From positions 62,001 through 126,000 of the forward strand of contig NZ_AUDS01000020.1 of NCBI RefSeq assembly GCF_000425585.1: a stretch of DNA of 64,000 nucleotides, given 5' to 3'. The notes under the pieces were generated by a model that was not told the origin of the DNA, did not search any database, and saw only the letters and a list, made by a program, of their open reading frames with translations. The stretch is from Terrimonas ferruginea DSM 30193 (GTDB taxonomy: Bacteria > Bacteroidota > Bacteroidia > Chitinophagales > Chitinophagaceae). This document shows, one piece after another, positions 27,211-37,622 of this stretch (the stretch's first letter is position 1; each line of letters opens with the position of its first letter). The position numbers and the translations under genes are program-made.

Positions 27211-29739
27211 TTAATTTTTATTTGCCGGATCACCGATACTGGTTGCAGGAGGACCGAGATAACTTTCCTGCAAGGGACTAAATGATACTACCATTTTTTG
27301 AAGCACCAACCCCATCTGCGGAGAAATATAAATAACATGAAGTCCGGGCGTGGAAATATGATGCCGGCTTTCCACGACGATCTTGTTTTCCGCTACCCAT
27401 TTTCCCCATGTCCTTGTATCCTGATCATCAGCGTTCACGGATATTCTTTGTGTCTGCTCCTTATCGAGCGAAACATCATACGTTAAACCTTCTGTTGTAT
27501 GATAGAGATTAAGCGTTGGTGAAAAGAAAGCCTGTAACGTGATGCGCCCGGTATCGTACACGTAGATTTCATATTCCAGCGCAGGTGCTCTGTCTCCCTC
27601 CATTGCAGGCGTTCGCATTACGCCGGCGCCGGTCAGTCCGATACCAGGAATCGTTATCCATATCTTTTCATCAACCTTATTGGTATAACCATCTGCCGGA
27701 ATGGAAACATAACCGTTTCGTTCATAAGAACCTTTAGTCGTTTTAGCCGGTACGAGATCAAGCGCCGTACGCAACTGGCTGGCAGAATCTTGCGGATAGA
27801 AAACTGCTTCGTTGTCGGTTAAATAAGTAAGGGCAGGCATTGTATTACGTTCGGGTTGTTGCCATCCGGTATAGCCGATATGCGTCTGGCTCATCATGTG
27901 CGCCCATTTGCCATTCCGCAGTTGATGATAAAGTTGTGTGATCAGCGAGTCCTTTTTATAATGTTCTTCTGCCTTTTTTGCCCAGGCATTCGTAGTGTTG
28001 AGTTTTTGCCGGGCGGCAAAACGGTTATTGGCGACGGCGTAGTAGAGATGGTGGAGATTTCCGAAGGCAAGCACCGGATGTAGTACCAATTGGAAATAAG
28101 CATCCCTGGCAGAATCGGGCAGTAGGTTTTGCAGTTGCTGCGCATCTTTTGTCAACGCATCCCATTCCACTATCACGCGGTCCCATTCTCCATAATTGGT
28201 TAAAGAATAAGTTTCAGGGGATAACAGTTCCGGTTTGCGGCGGCTGCTCAATTGACTGTAGCGCCACAACACATCACCAATGTCAGCAGATAATGTATTG
28301 CCAAATTGTGCGGCAGCCCATTGCTCCACGTATTTTTTAACGCCATCTGCTTTTATGTTACCTGGTTGCCAGGCGTAATCAAGGAAAAAGGATACGGGTA
28401 ATTCCATCGGTTTGATGTCACCGACATTCACGATCCATATTTTATCTACGCCGTGGATTTTCGTTAGATGCAACTGCTCCCATACGCGGGCAAGATTATT
28501 GGTGTTGATCCATTTATAATTTCTGGGACCGCCTACATAATCGAAGTGATAATAGAGGCCGTAACCGCCTTTGCGTTTCACCATATCCAAGGTTGGCAGC
28601 CTCCGTACATTTCCCCAGTTGTCGTCACAAAGCAAAAGCGTGACGTCGTCGGGCACGCGCATTCCTTTATCATAATAGTCCTGTACTTCTTTGTACAAAG
28701 CCCAGAGTTGCGGAGTGGCCTCGGGTTCTTTGCCGGTTACGTCGCTGATGAGTTGACGTTGATCGGTAACGATCTGTTCTAAAAGCGCGGTTGCCGTTTC
28801 GCGGCTCATGGGTTTGTCGCCGTCACCGCGCATTCCCAGCGTTACGATCTTTTCATTTTTCGCCCGTTGCATACCCTGCTTCCAGAACTCTTTCAGCGCA
28901 GCGGCGTTGGTATTATAATCCCAATCTCCCTTTCCATAACGACGCCATTCGTCGTGTGCACGCATGAGTGGCTCATGATGGGATGTGCCGATTACAATGG
29001 CGTAATCATCGGCGGTTTTTGCATTGAGAGAATCATCATCGTAAAAAGCACTGCCCCACATCGCCGGCCACAGATAATTGGCTTTGAGCCGTAACATGAG
29101 CTCAAATACTTTTTCATAAAATTTATGGTTGAAGCCGCCGAACTGCATACGGCTCCAGTTGCTCAAGGCGGGCGCTTCGTCATTGATAAAAATGCCTCTG
29201 TACTGAACGGCCGGCGCTTCCGTTTGCCGCGCATCCGGTTTTATGGAAAGGCTGGGACGCGATACAACCGGTACATCGGCCCACCAATACCAAGGAGATA
29301 CGCCCAATTGTTTGCTTAATTCAAAAACACCGAAAGTCACGCCGCGCCGGTCATTGCCGGCGATCAGCAATGTTTGTTTGCCGGCATAAAAAGAAGAAGC
29401 GGAAGATTGAAGCGAGAAGGCTTCCCATTTCCCCAGAATAGCAGCGGTGTTGAATTTTCCTTTTTTGATCAATTCACTGTTCTCCGGCGTACCGATCACA
29501 ATCAAATCGCAGGGCTCTTTGGGCAAACTGTGCACGATTTGAAGTTTTGCACCGGTTACTTTATAAATATCTTCCCGGAGCAATTGTGCAGCCTGCTGTA
29601 CCACTTTTGCTTCACGAGTGTCGGTATACAAAATTGCTTTCGCCAATGAAAATCCGTTTCGGCCTGTGGTGTCAACGATTTGCGCAGAAATCTCCGTTGC
29701 TATTAATAAAATGAAACAGGCAAGCAATCCTTTTTTCAT
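27211..29739 (-). CDS. GH115 xylan alpha-glucuronidase
   Basis: An 842-residue exported enzyme of the GH115 type, which removes (methyl)glucuronic acid from internal as well as terminal xylose units of xylan. The open frame extends 67 codons upstream, but those residues lie inside the GH43 gene in another frame. The ATG at 29739 gives a proper signal peptide (MKKGLLACFILLIATEISAQ). Landmarks are GISP-type loops (QLGVSPWYWWADVPV), RGIFINDEAPALSNW, LRLKANYLWPAMWGSAF, DDNWGNVRRLPT and a C-terminal beta-sandwich region. It starts one base after the GH43 stop, implying translational coupling. It complements the GH67 enzyme in the same operon. Confidence 0.92.
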   Translation of the reverse strand: MKKGLLACFILLIATEISAQIVDTTGRNGFSLAKAILYTDTREAKVVQQAAQLLREDIYKVTGAKLQIVHSLPKEPCDLIVIGTPENSELIKKGKFNTAAILGKWEAFSLQSSASSFYAGKQTLLIAGNDRRGVTFGVFELSKQLGVSPWYWWADVPVVSRPSLSIKPDARQTEAPAVQYRGIFINDEAPALSNWSRMQFGGFNHKFYEKVFELMLRLKANYLWPAMWGSAFYDDDSLNAKTADDYAIVIGTSHHEPLMRAHDEWRRYGKGDWDYNTNAAALKEFWKQGMQRAKNEKIVTLGMRGDGDKPMSRETATALLEQIVTDQRQLISDVTGKEPEATPQLWALYKEVQDYYDKGMRVPDDVTLLLCDDNWGNVRRLPTLDMVKRKGGYGLYYHFDYVGGPRNYKWINTNNLARVWEQLHLTKIHGVDKIWIVNVGDIKPMELPVSFFLDYAWQPGNIKADGVKKYVEQWAAAQFGNTLSADIGDVLWRYSQLSSRRKPELLSPETYSLTNYGEWDRVIVEWDALTKDAQQLQNLLPDSARDAYFQLVLHPVLAFGNLHHLYYAVANNRFAARQKLNTTNAWAKKAEEHYKKDSLITQLYHQLRNGKWAHMMSQTHIGYTGWQQPERNTMPALTYLTDNEAVFYPQDSASQLRTALDLVPAKTTKGSYERNGYVSIPADGYTNKVDEKIWITIPGIGLTGAGVMRTPAMEGDRAPALEYEIYVYDTGRITLQAFFSPTLNLYHTTEGLTYDVSLDKEQTQRISVNADDQDTRTWGKWVAENKIVVESRHHISTPGLHVIYISPQMGLVLQKMVVSFSPLQESYLGPPATSIGDPANKN

Positions 29740-29740
29740 G

Positions 29741-31402
29741 TCAATAGGTTTTATCGCGGCTTGTGCAGGTAAATTGTTTGAACACGGCGGTGTTTTGGGA
29801 AGGCACGCCGCTGGAAGTGGCATACATCGCGTACAGGCAGCCCGTAAATCCTCCGGCAGTTTTGGTACTGAGATATTTCGCGTCGATATTATCGGCCAGC
29901 AGTTGCCAGCGTTTGCCGTCCATCGAAAAGTAGAACGCATAGGTATGCTGCCGGGCTTCGATTTTCAGATAACAATTTGTTGCTTTAGGTAAAAGCGTAA
30001 CGCCCGTGAGCAGCGTATCCGTTTCGCCACCTTTGTAGAGCCCGATAAATGGCTGATTGTTTTGCTTTGTTACTCCCAGAAAGTAATAATGCTTTTCATT
30101 CTGAAAAACCAGCAGGCCGGCTTTCTGATTTTCTTTTGTGGTATGGAATTGCAGTTGCACCGAAGCATCACCGTTGAGATGCGGTTGCCGGAACCCGATG
30201 AAAGAAGGATTGCTTTTACCACCACAGGTTTCAGGACGCAGTTTCACCGCAAGCGCACCCTTTCCGGAGGAATACCATTTCTCCGAAGGAGTACGCAGAA
30301 AAACATAGCGCTTGTTCAAAACGGTATCACGAAAGCGGTCAGTGAATGTAAAGTTGTTGTTGAATTGTGCTTTTGTTTTTTTACCATTAACATTGATTGG
30401 GTAACGGTACTTTACCGTTTCCCCTGCAGGTATCATGGCCGGCCAGCCGTTGTTCCATGTTACCGGTGCCATAAAGGTTTCACGACCTGTATTGTAATGA
30501 TCGCCTTCATAAGGACGGCAGGCCAGGAACACGGCCCACCATTCGCCAGACGGCGTTTCTACAAAATCCGCATGGCCGGTGGTCGTAACCGGATTTGGCC
30601 GCGCAGGATCGAGATCGCGTTGTGTCATGATAGGATTGCTTTCAAACGAAGCATAAGGTCCGGCGACACTTTTGCTGCGGAAGATCACCGATGAATGATT
30701 GTAACCGGTACCACCCTCGGCACAAAGCAGGTAATAATATCCGTCTTTTTGATAAATGTGTGGCCCTTCGATCCATACGGGGTGACGGCTGGTATCCGTG
30801 CCGCCATTGATGAGAATCGTTTCCTTGTCACTCACTTCATAGGTTGCCGCATTCCATTCGCGCATACGGATGGTACGATGGCCATTCCACAATGATTTGT
30901 TGTCTGGCGGAATGCTGTTGTAAACAATATAGGATTTTCCATTGTCGTCGAAGAAGATCGAAGGATCTATACCGTCTACTTTGGGTAAGGGAACGGGATT
31001 GCTCCATGGTCCGCGCGGATCGGTTGCCGTTACCACAAAATTTCCGAGCTTATCAATCAAGGTGCATACCACATAAAATTTTCCGTTGTGGTAATGGATG
31101 GAAGGTGCAAACAAACCCCTTGATACACCGGCACCATCAAGTGGCAGTTGTTCAGGCCTGTCGAGCACATGACCGATCTGTTCCCAGTTTAAAAGATCGC
31201 GGCTGTGGAAAATGGGAAGCCCCGGAAAATAAGCAAAGGAGGAGTTGATCAGGTAATAATCATCACCCGCCCTGCAGATCGATGGATCGGGATAAAATCC
31301 GGCGAGCACAGGATTGCGCAGTAGACCACGCTGACTATACAAGGTGCCGGACAGGCATAGGAGGGCGAGAAGAAAGAATGTCTTTCCTTTTGGCAAGCGC
31401 AT
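29741..31402 (-). CDS. GH43 beta-xylosidase / arabinofuranosidase
   Basis: A 553-residue exported five-bladed propeller glycosidase. After the signal peptide (MRLPKGKTFFLLALLCLSGTLYSQ) the three acidic residues of GH43 are visible: D39 in GFYPDPSI (base), D146 in DGIDPSIFFDD (pKa modulator) and E212 in WIEGPHIYQKDGYYYL (acid). The last 200 residues form a lectin-like beta-sandwich typical of two-domain beta-xylosidases (RTPSEKWYSSG; GDASVQLQFHTT). It should release xylose or arabinose from xylo-oligomers; which one is uncertain. It follows xylA after a terminator-like hairpin and precedes GH115 by one base. Confidence 0.92.
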   Translation of the reverse strand: MRLPKGKTFFLLALLCLSGTLYSQRGLLRNPVLAGFYPDPSICRAGDDYYLINSSFAYFPGLPIFHSRDLLNWEQIGHVLDRPEQLPLDGAGVSRGLFAPSIHYHNGKFYVVCTLIDKLGNFVVTATDPRGPWSNPVPLPKVDGIDPSIFFDDNGKSYIVYNSIPPDNKSLWNGHRTIRMREWNAATYEVSDKETILINGGTDTSRHPVWIEGPHIYQKDGYYYLLCAEGGTGYNHSSVIFRSKSVAGPYASFESNPIMTQRDLDPARPNPVTTTGHADFVETPSGEWWAVFLACRPYEGDHYNTGRETFMAPVTWNNGWPAMIPAGETVKYRYPINVNGKKTKAQFNNNFTFTDRFRDTVLNKRYVFLRTPSEKWYSSGKGALAVKLRPETCGGKSNPSFIGFRQPHLNGDASVQLQFHTTKENQKAGLLVFQNEKHYYFLGVTKQNNQPFIGLYKGGETDTLLTGVTLLPKATNCYLKIEARQHTYAFYFSMDGKRWQLLADNIDAKYLSTKTAGGFTGCLYAMYATSSGVPSQNTAVFKQFTCTSRDKTY

Positions 31403-31420
31403 AGGAGCTGATTATGGAGT

Positions 31421-31457
31421 TAAAAAAAGCCGGCGGCCGCTATGAAACAGCCACCGG
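31421..31457 (-). terminator. terminator-like hairpin between xylA and GH43
   Basis: On the minus strand CCGGTGGC pairs with GCCGCCGG (one G-T pair) around a loop containing TGTTTCATA, followed directly by seven T residues. It lies five bases after the xylA stop codon and 20 bases before the GH43 start. It may end most transcripts after xylA, leaving lower expression of GH43-GH115-GH10 by read-through. No separate GH43 promoter can be made out in the 59-base gap. Confidence 0.65.
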
Positions 31458-31461
31458 TTTA

Positions 31462-32790
31462 TCAGAGATACCAGTTCAGTATGTTCTCGAGATATTCCTG
31501 TCTGCCGCTGATGGTAGCAGGTTCACCGTTTTTCACCGCGTAGTCTCTCAGATCGGCCAGGCTGAGTTTGCCTTCCTCAAATTCTTTTCCTTTACCGTTG
31601 TCAAAACTACTATAACGGGCCTTCCGCAATTTGCTGTAATCTGAATCAGTAAGCACACGATCTGCTATTACCAGCGCACGCGCAAATGCATCCATACCGC
31701 CGATATGCGCATGAAAAATATCTTCCGCGTCGGTGGAGTTGCGGCGGATTTTCGCATCGAAGTTGATGCCACCACCGCCAAAACCTCCGGCTTCCAGTAT
31801 CACCAGCATGGCTTCGGTGAGTTCGGGTACGTTATTGGGAAACTGGTCCGTGTCCCATCCATTCTGATAGTCGCCGCGATTGGCATCGATGCTGCCGAGC
31901 ACGCCCGCATCTACGGCTGTCTGCAATTCATGCGAGAAGGTATGTCCGGCAAGTGTGGCATGGTTTACTTCAATATTCAATTTGAAATCACCGAGCAGAT
32001 CAAACTGGCGGAGAAAACCGATGACGGTTTCGCTGTCGTAATCGTATTGATGTTTGGAGGGTTCACAAGGTTTCGGCTCAATGAAGAACGTTCCTTTGAA
32101 TCCGTTTTGCCGTGCGTAATCGCGCGCCGTCTGTAAAAATCTGGCGAGGTGTTCTTTCTCGCGTTTCATGTTGGTGTTGAGGAGGCTCATGTAACCTTCG
32201 CGTCCGCCCCAGAAGACGTAATTCTCTCCATCGAGCGCGATCGTTGCATCGAGCGCGGCTTTTACCTGTGCAGCTCCATGTGTTAATACATGAAAGTCGG
32301 GGTTGGTAGCGGCGCCATTCATGTAACGTCTATGCGAAAAGAGATTGGCGGTTCCCCATAATAATTTTACACCCGATGTATTTTGTTTTTCACGGGCGTA
32401 AGCCGTGATCGCCGCCATTCTTTTTTCGTTCTCTTCAATATCATCGGTGTGGTCAACGATGTCTACGTCATGAAAGCAATAATAGGGAAGGCTGAGTTTG
32501 GTAAAGAATTCAAAGGCGGCATCCATTTTATCTTTGGCGCGTTGCAGCGGATCGCTGGCATTATCCCAGGGGAAAATATGCGTGGCGCCGCCAAAAGGGT
32601 CGCCGCCGTTGCCGCAGAAAGAATGCCAGTAGGCGCCTGCAAAACGCAACCAGTCTTTCATCGTTTTTCCGCCAACCACCTGTTCAGGATTGTACCAGCG
32701 GAAGGCAAGCGGATTGCGGCTTTCAGGTCCTTCATAGCCAATGACACCAATGGTTTTAAAATAATTTTTTTGTGCTGTCAGGGTCTGCAT
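31462..32790 (-). CDS. xylA: xylose isomerase
   Basis: A 442-residue cytosolic isomerase converting D-xylose to D-xylulose. It has the catalytic H107/D110 pair in [26 protein letters not shown], the metal-binding [21 protein letters not shown], and [26 protein letters not shown] near the end. Length and motifs fit the long (class II) XylA found in Bacteroidota. It lies 11 bases after xylB in the operon led by the LacI regulator, so it is expected to be induced together with the xylan enzymes. Confidence 0.97.
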   Translation of the reverse strand: MQTLTAQKNYFKTIGVIGYEGPESRNPLAFRWYNPEQVVGGKTMKDWLRFAGAYWHSFCGNGGDPFGGATHIFPWDNASDPLQRAKDKMDAAFEFFTKLSLPYYCFHDVDIVDHTDDIEENEKRMAAITAYAREKQNTSGVKLLWGTANLFSHRRYMNGAATNPDFHVLTHGAAQVKAALDATIALDGENYVFWGGREGYMSLLNTNMKREKEHLARFLQTARDYARQNGFKGTFFIEPKPCEPSKHQYDYDSETVIGFLRQFDLLGDFKLNIEVNHATLAGHTFSHELQTAVDAGVLGSIDANRGDYQNGWDTDQFPNNVPELTEAMLVILEAGGFGGGGINFDAKIRRNSTDAEDIFHAHIGGMDAFARALVIADRVLTDSDYSKLRKARYSSFDNGKGKEFEEGKLSLADLRDYAVKNGEPATISGRQEYLENILNWYL

Positions 32791-32801
32791 GTCTTTTTGT
32801 T

Positions 32802-34295
32802 TCAGGGAACAAGTGATTGCTCCGGTGAGAAAATAAGTTGATCGAGTGTGTGTTTCCAGTTTTCGTACAATTCACTGTAAGGCGAATGTTTATCAGGTGT
32901 GGTCACCTTTACTGCTGTTGTGCCGGATGTTGCATCGGCGGAGATCAGTCCCGCTCCGATGGCGGCACCTCTCGCGGCACCTGCGCTTCCATCACCGGCG
33001 TATTGTTCCACCGGTACACCGGTAACGTTCACGAATATGTCGGTGAATACCGGGCTGAGAAACATATTGCTGTGCGAAACGCGGATCACTCCGGGATGAA
33101 TATTGTTCTCGCGCATAATGTCGAGTCCATACCGGAAAGCATAAGCAATACCTTCCTGCGCTGCGCGGAACAGGTGTGCCGGTTGATGTACGTTCAGGTC
33201 GAGGTGACGGAGCTGTGCGCCAACGATGCGGTTCTCCAGCATGCGTTCGGCTCCGTTGCCAAAAGGAATGATCTGCAGTCCTTCGCTGCCGGGGCGAACG
33301 GAAGCGGCGAGGTTGTTTAGTTCGTCGTATGATTTATCGTTCGCGATATTCTGCCGTATCCAGCGGTTCATGCTTCCGCAGCCGTTGATATTTAACAACA
33401 CACCGATCCTGTTTTGCGAAGCGGTATGGTTCACGTGAGCAAAGCTGTTGATCCGTGAGGCGCGGTCGGCGGCGAGATGATCGGTAACGGCATAGATCAC
33501 ACCGGAGGTGCCGGCCGTAGCCGCCACTTCACCGGGATGAAGCACGTTCAATGCAAGCGCATTGTTGGGCTGGTCACCGGCTTTGTAGCTTACGGGAATA
33601 CCGGCTTTGAGACCGAACGATTCCGCAATATCTTTTTTCAACACTCCGTGCGTACTGAATACATCACGGACTTCGGGAAGGAAAGAAGCCTCAAAGTCAA
33701 AATAAGAGAGCAGTTTCGCAGAGATCTCATTTTGTTTGAAGTCCCAGAAGATCCCTTCGCTTAATGCCGAAGGAGTGGTGGTGAGTTCACCGGTCAGTTG
33801 CAGGGCAATGAAATCACCCGGCAGCATGATCTTATGTATGCGGCGATAAATATCCGGTTCATTTTGTTTCACCCAGGCCAGTTTGCTGGCAGTAAAATTT
33901 CCGGGCGAGTTCAGCAGGTTTTCGTCGCAGTAGTCGCCAAGCTCCTGTGCTGCCTGTCTGCCGATTTCCACCGCGCGGCTATCGCACCAGATGATGCTGT
34001 TGCGAAGTACCTGGTTTTGCTCATCGATCAATACAAGACCGTGCATCTGGTAAGAAAGACCGATGGCGGCAATATCAGCCGGATTGAACAATGATGATTT
34101 CGTCAGGAGTTGAATCGCGGCTTGTACATCATTCCACCATTGCAAAGGCGATTGTTCGGCAAAGCCCGGTTGCGGACTAAGGATTGGCGTTTCGGTATCG
34201 GGGTATTGCGCCGATGCAACAATACGTCCGGATGCCGCTTCGATCACCGAAGCCTTGATGGAAGAAGTGCCGATATCTATACCCAGAACAAACAT
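32802..34295 (-). CDS. xylB: xylulokinase
   Basis: A 497-residue FGGY-family kinase that phosphorylates D-xylulose to feed the pentose phosphate pathway. The N-terminal phosphate-binding motif is [17 protein letters not shown]. The central [19 protein letters not shown] and IIWCDSRA and the C-terminal [17 protein letters not shown] are typical of xylulokinases. It lies between GH67 (9 bases) and xylA (11 bases). The pairing with xylA, more than the sequence alone, fixes the substrate as xylulose. Confidence 0.95.
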   Translation of the reverse strand: MFVLGIDIGTSSIKASVIEAASGRIVASAQYPDTETPILSPQPGFAEQSPLQWWNDVQAAIQLLTKSSLFNPADIAAIGLSYQMHGLVLIDEQNQVLRNSIIWCDSRAVEIGRQAAQELGDYCDENLLNSPGNFTASKLAWVKQNEPDIYRRIHKIMLPGDFIALQLTGELTTTPSALSEGIFWDFKQNEISAKLLSYFDFEASFLPEVRDVFSTHGVLKKDIAESFGLKAGIPVSYKAGDQPNNALALNVLHPGEVAATAGTSGVIYAVTDHLAADRASRINSFAHVNHTASQNRIGVLLNINGCGSMNRWIRQNIANDKSYDELNNLAASVRPGSEGLQIIPFGNGAERMLENRIVGAQLRHLDLNVHQPAHLFRAAQEGIAYAFRYGLDIMRENNIHPGVIRVSHSNMFLSPVFTDIFVNVTGVPVEQYAGDGSAGAARGAAIGAGLISADATSGTTAVKVTTPDKHSPYSELYENWKHTLDQLIFSPEQSLVP

Positions 34296-34304
34296 ATCAT
34301 TGGT

Positions 34305-36413
34305 TTAACCCGGATTGCCGGGCATATAATAAAAATTTTGCTGCTGATAGTAATCAAGTGAATGCGCAGGTTGCGGATAATTAGCCGGCAAAGGCTGACG
34401 CGAAAAGGTTTGGAAATAAGCAACGCACGCATCTCTCCACAACACGGCATTTTCTTCCTGTATATTCAGCAGCATGCGCACCTGTTCAAAACGTTCTTCG
34501 TCGATATAGGGTTTTAGTTTATGCCATTTGGTTTGCATATCCCTGACTTCACTGACGCCGGTATTATAACGGTAACAAATTTCCTCCCAGAGATTACGGC
34601 CCGATTGCATACGGTGATTCCAGGGGACATGATGAAACCATAGTAAGAATTTTTCATCGCAGGTCGCCGGGTTTTCCCATTGGCGTTGTGCGCCTGCGGC
34701 GTATTGGGATAAAGCATTGCTACCCGTGGCTGTTCTGTCGAATCCGATACCGGTGGAATCTGCGCGGTGATAATAAACCGAAGTCCAATCAGCGCGTGGT
34801 TTATTGGCCACCCAGGGGCCGGGACCATAATGATGACCATAGGCCATGATATGATGCAGGCCGAGCGGCGTCATATAGTTGACCGCTGTCTCGCGGCTTT
34901 GCAAAAGCATTGGCGTGAGTGTATTGGCGACAGTTGCATTATTTCCAAAAGTCAGCCTGATCCATTCCCGGGCAATCTCTTTCGATGAAATAGCAGGATT
35001 CCAGGCAAGGCGACCGAAAGCAAACCAGTTGGACTGGGCAAAAGGATGGCCACACCAGTTGCGTTCATCACCGATATTGGCCACGCCCGCGATGCCGCCA
35101 TTTTTATTTTTTTGTAAAACGGATGCAACACTGTTGCCGGCAACGGGCTGGTAAGTGTCTGCATCGAGTACTTCCTTAAACAACGGTGCGAGGTAAACAA
35201 GATGTGAAGCGGCACCCAGGTATTCCTGCGTCAGTTGTACCTCCATCATCAAGGGTGTTTGCGGCATAGCGCCGAAGAGCGGGTGAAAAGGTTCGCGCGG
35301 TTGAAAATCGATGGCGCCGTTTTTTACCTGCAGGATTACATTCGGGAGAAACTTTCCGTCGAGCGGTTTGAATTCGGTATAAGCCTGCTTAGCCCTGTCG
35401 TCGGGTGTTTCATGGCTATAAACGAAAGCGCGCCACATTACAATGCCACCGTGCGGCGCCAGTGCTTCGGCCAGCATATTGGCCCCGTCTGCATGCGAAC
35501 GTTGATAATCCTGCGGACCGGGTTGTCCTTCGCTGTTGGCTTTTACGAGGAAGCCACCAAAATCGGGAATGAGTTGATAAATTTCAGCTGCTTTATTCTT
35601 CCACCATCTTTTTACTTCCGGGTCCAGCGGATCGGCCGTGCGCAGGCCACCGATTTCGATCGGTGCACTGAAACGGGCAGTTAAATAAACACGGATATGA
35701 TAAGGCCGGAAAACATCAGCGAGTGCTGCTGCTTTTTTAAGGTAGGTGTCGGTTAGTACACGTGCATTGGCGTTTACATTGGTCAGTACCGTACCATTGA
35801 TGCCGACAGAAGCATTAGCCCTGGCATAATCGCGGTAACGCGGATCGATATAGCCGGGAAGCAGGTGCCATTTCCACAAAGACTGACCGGCGTATCCGCG
35901 CTCCACGCTTCTGTCGAGGTTATCCCAATGATTGAGAATGCGGTGGTGCAGCGAAGGAGAATTGGTTATAAAAAGATTGTTCAGCGATTCGTTTTGCTGA
36001 ATGAGTTGGATCAACCTGAAAGTTCCATACAACAAACCTGCATTCGTGTTCGCAGTGATGAACAATTTGTTGTGTTGCCAGCCGATCACATAGCCTTCAT
36101 CGTTGGCAGCGGTGAGGGCCGATTTTATTTTTTTATCGGAAATGTTTTTTGCGGTGGTAATAATGAGCCCGGCTGAGGCTGCAGGGGTGAACACAGGTTT
36201 TTTTTCCAGCAAACCAGACAGCGCAATTGTCAGTTCGTTTTTTGCGGCGGTGTTTTCATCATCGATATAAATGGAAGACAATTGAGAAAGGTACTGTTGC
36301 CGTTTTGGCTGATCTTTTATGGCATCATAGCGCAGCCAGAGGCGGTAGCCATCTTCGGCGTGCAGCGGCGTTAAAGCAAAGCCCAGCAGCAATAAAAGCA
36401 ACCAGCAGCGCAT
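34305..36413 (-). CDS. GH67 alpha-glucuronidase
   Basis: A 702-residue enzyme that removes 4-O-methyl-glucuronic acid from the non-reducing end of xylo-oligosaccharides. A signal peptide (MRCWLLLLLLGFALTPLHAE) directs it out of the cytoplasm, probably to the periplasm. GH67 landmarks are LLPGYIDPRYRDYARANASVGING, the general-acid region VKANSEGQPGPQDY, and the other two acidic residues in NGAIDFQPREP and LMMEVQLTQEYLG. The C-terminus has the dimerisation-type region with WNHRMQSGRNLWEE and YNTGVSEV. It acts after the xylanases, while GH115 handles internal substituents. Three bases separate it from the LacI gene. Confidence 0.95.
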   Translation of the reverse strand: MRCWLLLLLLGFALTPLHAEDGYRLWLRYDAIKDQPKRQQYLSQLSSIYIDDENTAAKNELTIALSGLLEKKPVFTPAASAGLIITTAKNISDKKIKSALTAANDEGYVIGWQHNKLFITANTNAGLLYGTFRLIQLIQQNESLNNLFITNSPSLHHRILNHWDNLDRSVERGYAGQSLWKWHLLPGYIDPRYRDYARANASVGINGTVLTNVNANARVLTDTYLKKAAALADVFRPYHIRVYLTARFSAPIEIGGLRTADPLDPEVKRWWKNKAAEIYQLIPDFGGFLVKANSEGQPGPQDYQRSHADGANMLAEALAPHGGIVMWRAFVYSHETPDDRAKQAYTEFKPLDGKFLPNVILQVKNGAIDFQPREPFHPLFGAMPQTPLMMEVQLTQEYLGAASHLVYLAPLFKEVLDADTYQPVAGNSVASVLQKNKNGGIAGVANIGDERNWCGHPFAQSNWFAFGRLAWNPAISSKEIAREWIRLTFGNNATVANTLTPMLLQSRETAVNYMTPLGLHHIMAYGHHYGPGPWVANKPRADWTSVYYHRADSTGIGFDRTATGSNALSQYAAGAQRQWENPATCDEKFLLWFHHVPWNHRMQSGRNLWEEICYRYNTGVSEVRDMQTKWHKLKPYIDEERFEQVRMLLNIQEENAVLWRDACVAYFQTFSRQPLPANYPQPAHSLDYYQQQNFYYMPGNPG

Positions 36414-36416
36414 GTT

Positions 36417-37451
36417 TCAGGAGTTCCGGACAGACGATTCGCGGATGATCAATTCGGATTTGATGATGATTTTATTCGTGTGTGCCAGTGTGGCGCTACC
36501 ATCGAGATGACTGATGAGGTTGCGGGCTGCTATTTCTCCCATCTGCACACCGGGATAATCGATGGTGGTGAGTCGGGGCGAAATAATTTTTCCCATAACA
36601 TCATTATTGAAACCGCCGATGGCGATGTCTTCCGGAATGCGGATGCCTTCTTCCTGCAGGTGGTGCATGATCACGGCGGCGCAGAAATCGTTGGTGATAA
36701 ACATCCCATCAGGCTTCTTTTTCATGCGCAATACGCGTTGTGCAGTTTCGATACCGTCACTTTCTTCCAGGCCATTGACAACAACCAGGTCATCGTCATA
36801 CTTTATACTGTTATCGGCCAGTGCCTGTTTGTATCCGCGTAAACGATCGGCATAAACGTTACGTTTCAGGCTCGCGGTTACGTGCATGATGCGTTTGCAT
36901 CCCTGGTTGATCAGGTGTTGCGTCATATCATAGCCCGCCCTGAAGTTGTCGATCACTACTTTGGCGCCTTCGCTGTCTTCGAACACGCGGTCAAAGAAAA
37001 TAAGCGGGATGCCTTTCTTCACGAAAGGGTCGAAGTGGGCGAGATTCTCCGTGTCAAAAGAAAGCGAGGCGATCAATCCGTCTACGCGTTTATGAAAAAG
37101 GTTATTGGCGTTGGCGATTTCTTTTTTGGCCGACTCGGAAGACTGGGCGATCAGTAAATCGTAGTTGGCTTCAGTGGTTACTTTCTCGATGCCCGCCAAT
37201 ACGGAGGAGATGAATCCGCTGTTCAACTCATGCACGAGAACACCAATAGTATTGGTGCGTCCGCGACGGAGATTGCTGGCGAAATTATTAGAGCGATAGC
37301 CGAGTTCGGTGGCGAGTTCGTTGATTTTTTTCTTGGTTTTGGAGTTGATAGCAGGATGATCTTTAAGTGCGCGGCTGACGGTGGCTGCCGACAAATTGAG
37401 CTGTCGTGCTATATCATATATAGTAATATCTGCCCTGCTGTCTGTTTTCAT
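36417..37451 (-). CDS. LacI-family transcriptional regulator (xylan locus)
   Basis: A 344-residue LacI/GalR-type regulator and the first gene of the xylan operon. The helix-turn-helix is TIYDIARQLNLSAATVSRAL (about residues 10-29), the hinge SNNFASNLRRGRTNTIGVLV, and the remainder a sugar-binding effector domain (FDRVFEDSEGAKVVIDNFRAGYDMT). Its domain layout is close to the regulator at 14970, and both share the TVSRAL recognition helix core, so they could recognise similar operators. It is divergent from GH3 with five motif copies in the 171-base gap, one (37460-37470) within its own leader, suggesting autoregulation. Xylose or a xylo-oligomer is a reasonable but unproven effector. Confidence 0.92.
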   Translation of the reverse strand: MKTDSRADITIYDIARQLNLSAATVSRALKDHPAINSKTKKKINELATELGYRSNNFASNLRRGRTNTIGVLVHELNSGFISSVLAGIEKVTTEANYDLLIAQSSESAKKEIANANNLFHKRVDGLIASLSFDTENLAHFDPFVKKGIPLIFFDRVFEDSEGAKVVIDNFRAGYDMTQHLINQGCKRIMHVTASLKRNVYADRLRGYKQALADNSIKYDDDLVVVNGLEESDGIETAQRVLRMKKKPDGMFITNDFCAAVIMHHLQEEGIRIPEDIAIGGFNNDVMGKIISPRLTTIDYPGVQMGEIAARNLISHLDGSATLAHTNKIIIKSELIIRESSVRNS

Positions 37452-37622
37452 ATTTATTACAATCGTTTGCGGCTTGATAATAAAGCAAAGTAAAGGATAT
37501 TTTTAAAAAATTTATGCAATCGGTTACATTTTTCATTTTTTTTCCTATTTTAGCAATCGTGACAGGGAAATACAGCTTTTCCCGCAACGATTGCCCTAAC
37601 GAACAGCCAGACGATTGCCATT
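37452..37622. promoter_or_regulatory. LacI-GH3 divergent control region with five AACGATTGC-type sites
   Basis: Motif copies are at 37460-37470 (reverse, GCAAACGATTG), 37516-37525 (reverse, AACCGATTGC), 37553-37561 (reverse, CACGATTGC), 37586-37594 (AACGATTGC) and 37610-37618 (GACGATTGC, four bases before the GH3 ATG). A minus-strand TTACTTTG (37493 to 37486) and a plus-strand TATTTTAG (37546-37553) each match the -7 consensus TAnnTTTG with one mismatch. They would place transcription starts so that operators fall in both leaders. Regulator binding is inferred. Confidence 0.6.

Noticed and set aside
29740-29940. N-terminal extension of GH115 (67 codons)
   Set aside because: It lies wholly within the GH43 coding region in another frame and delays a perfect signal peptide; the start at 29739 is far better.
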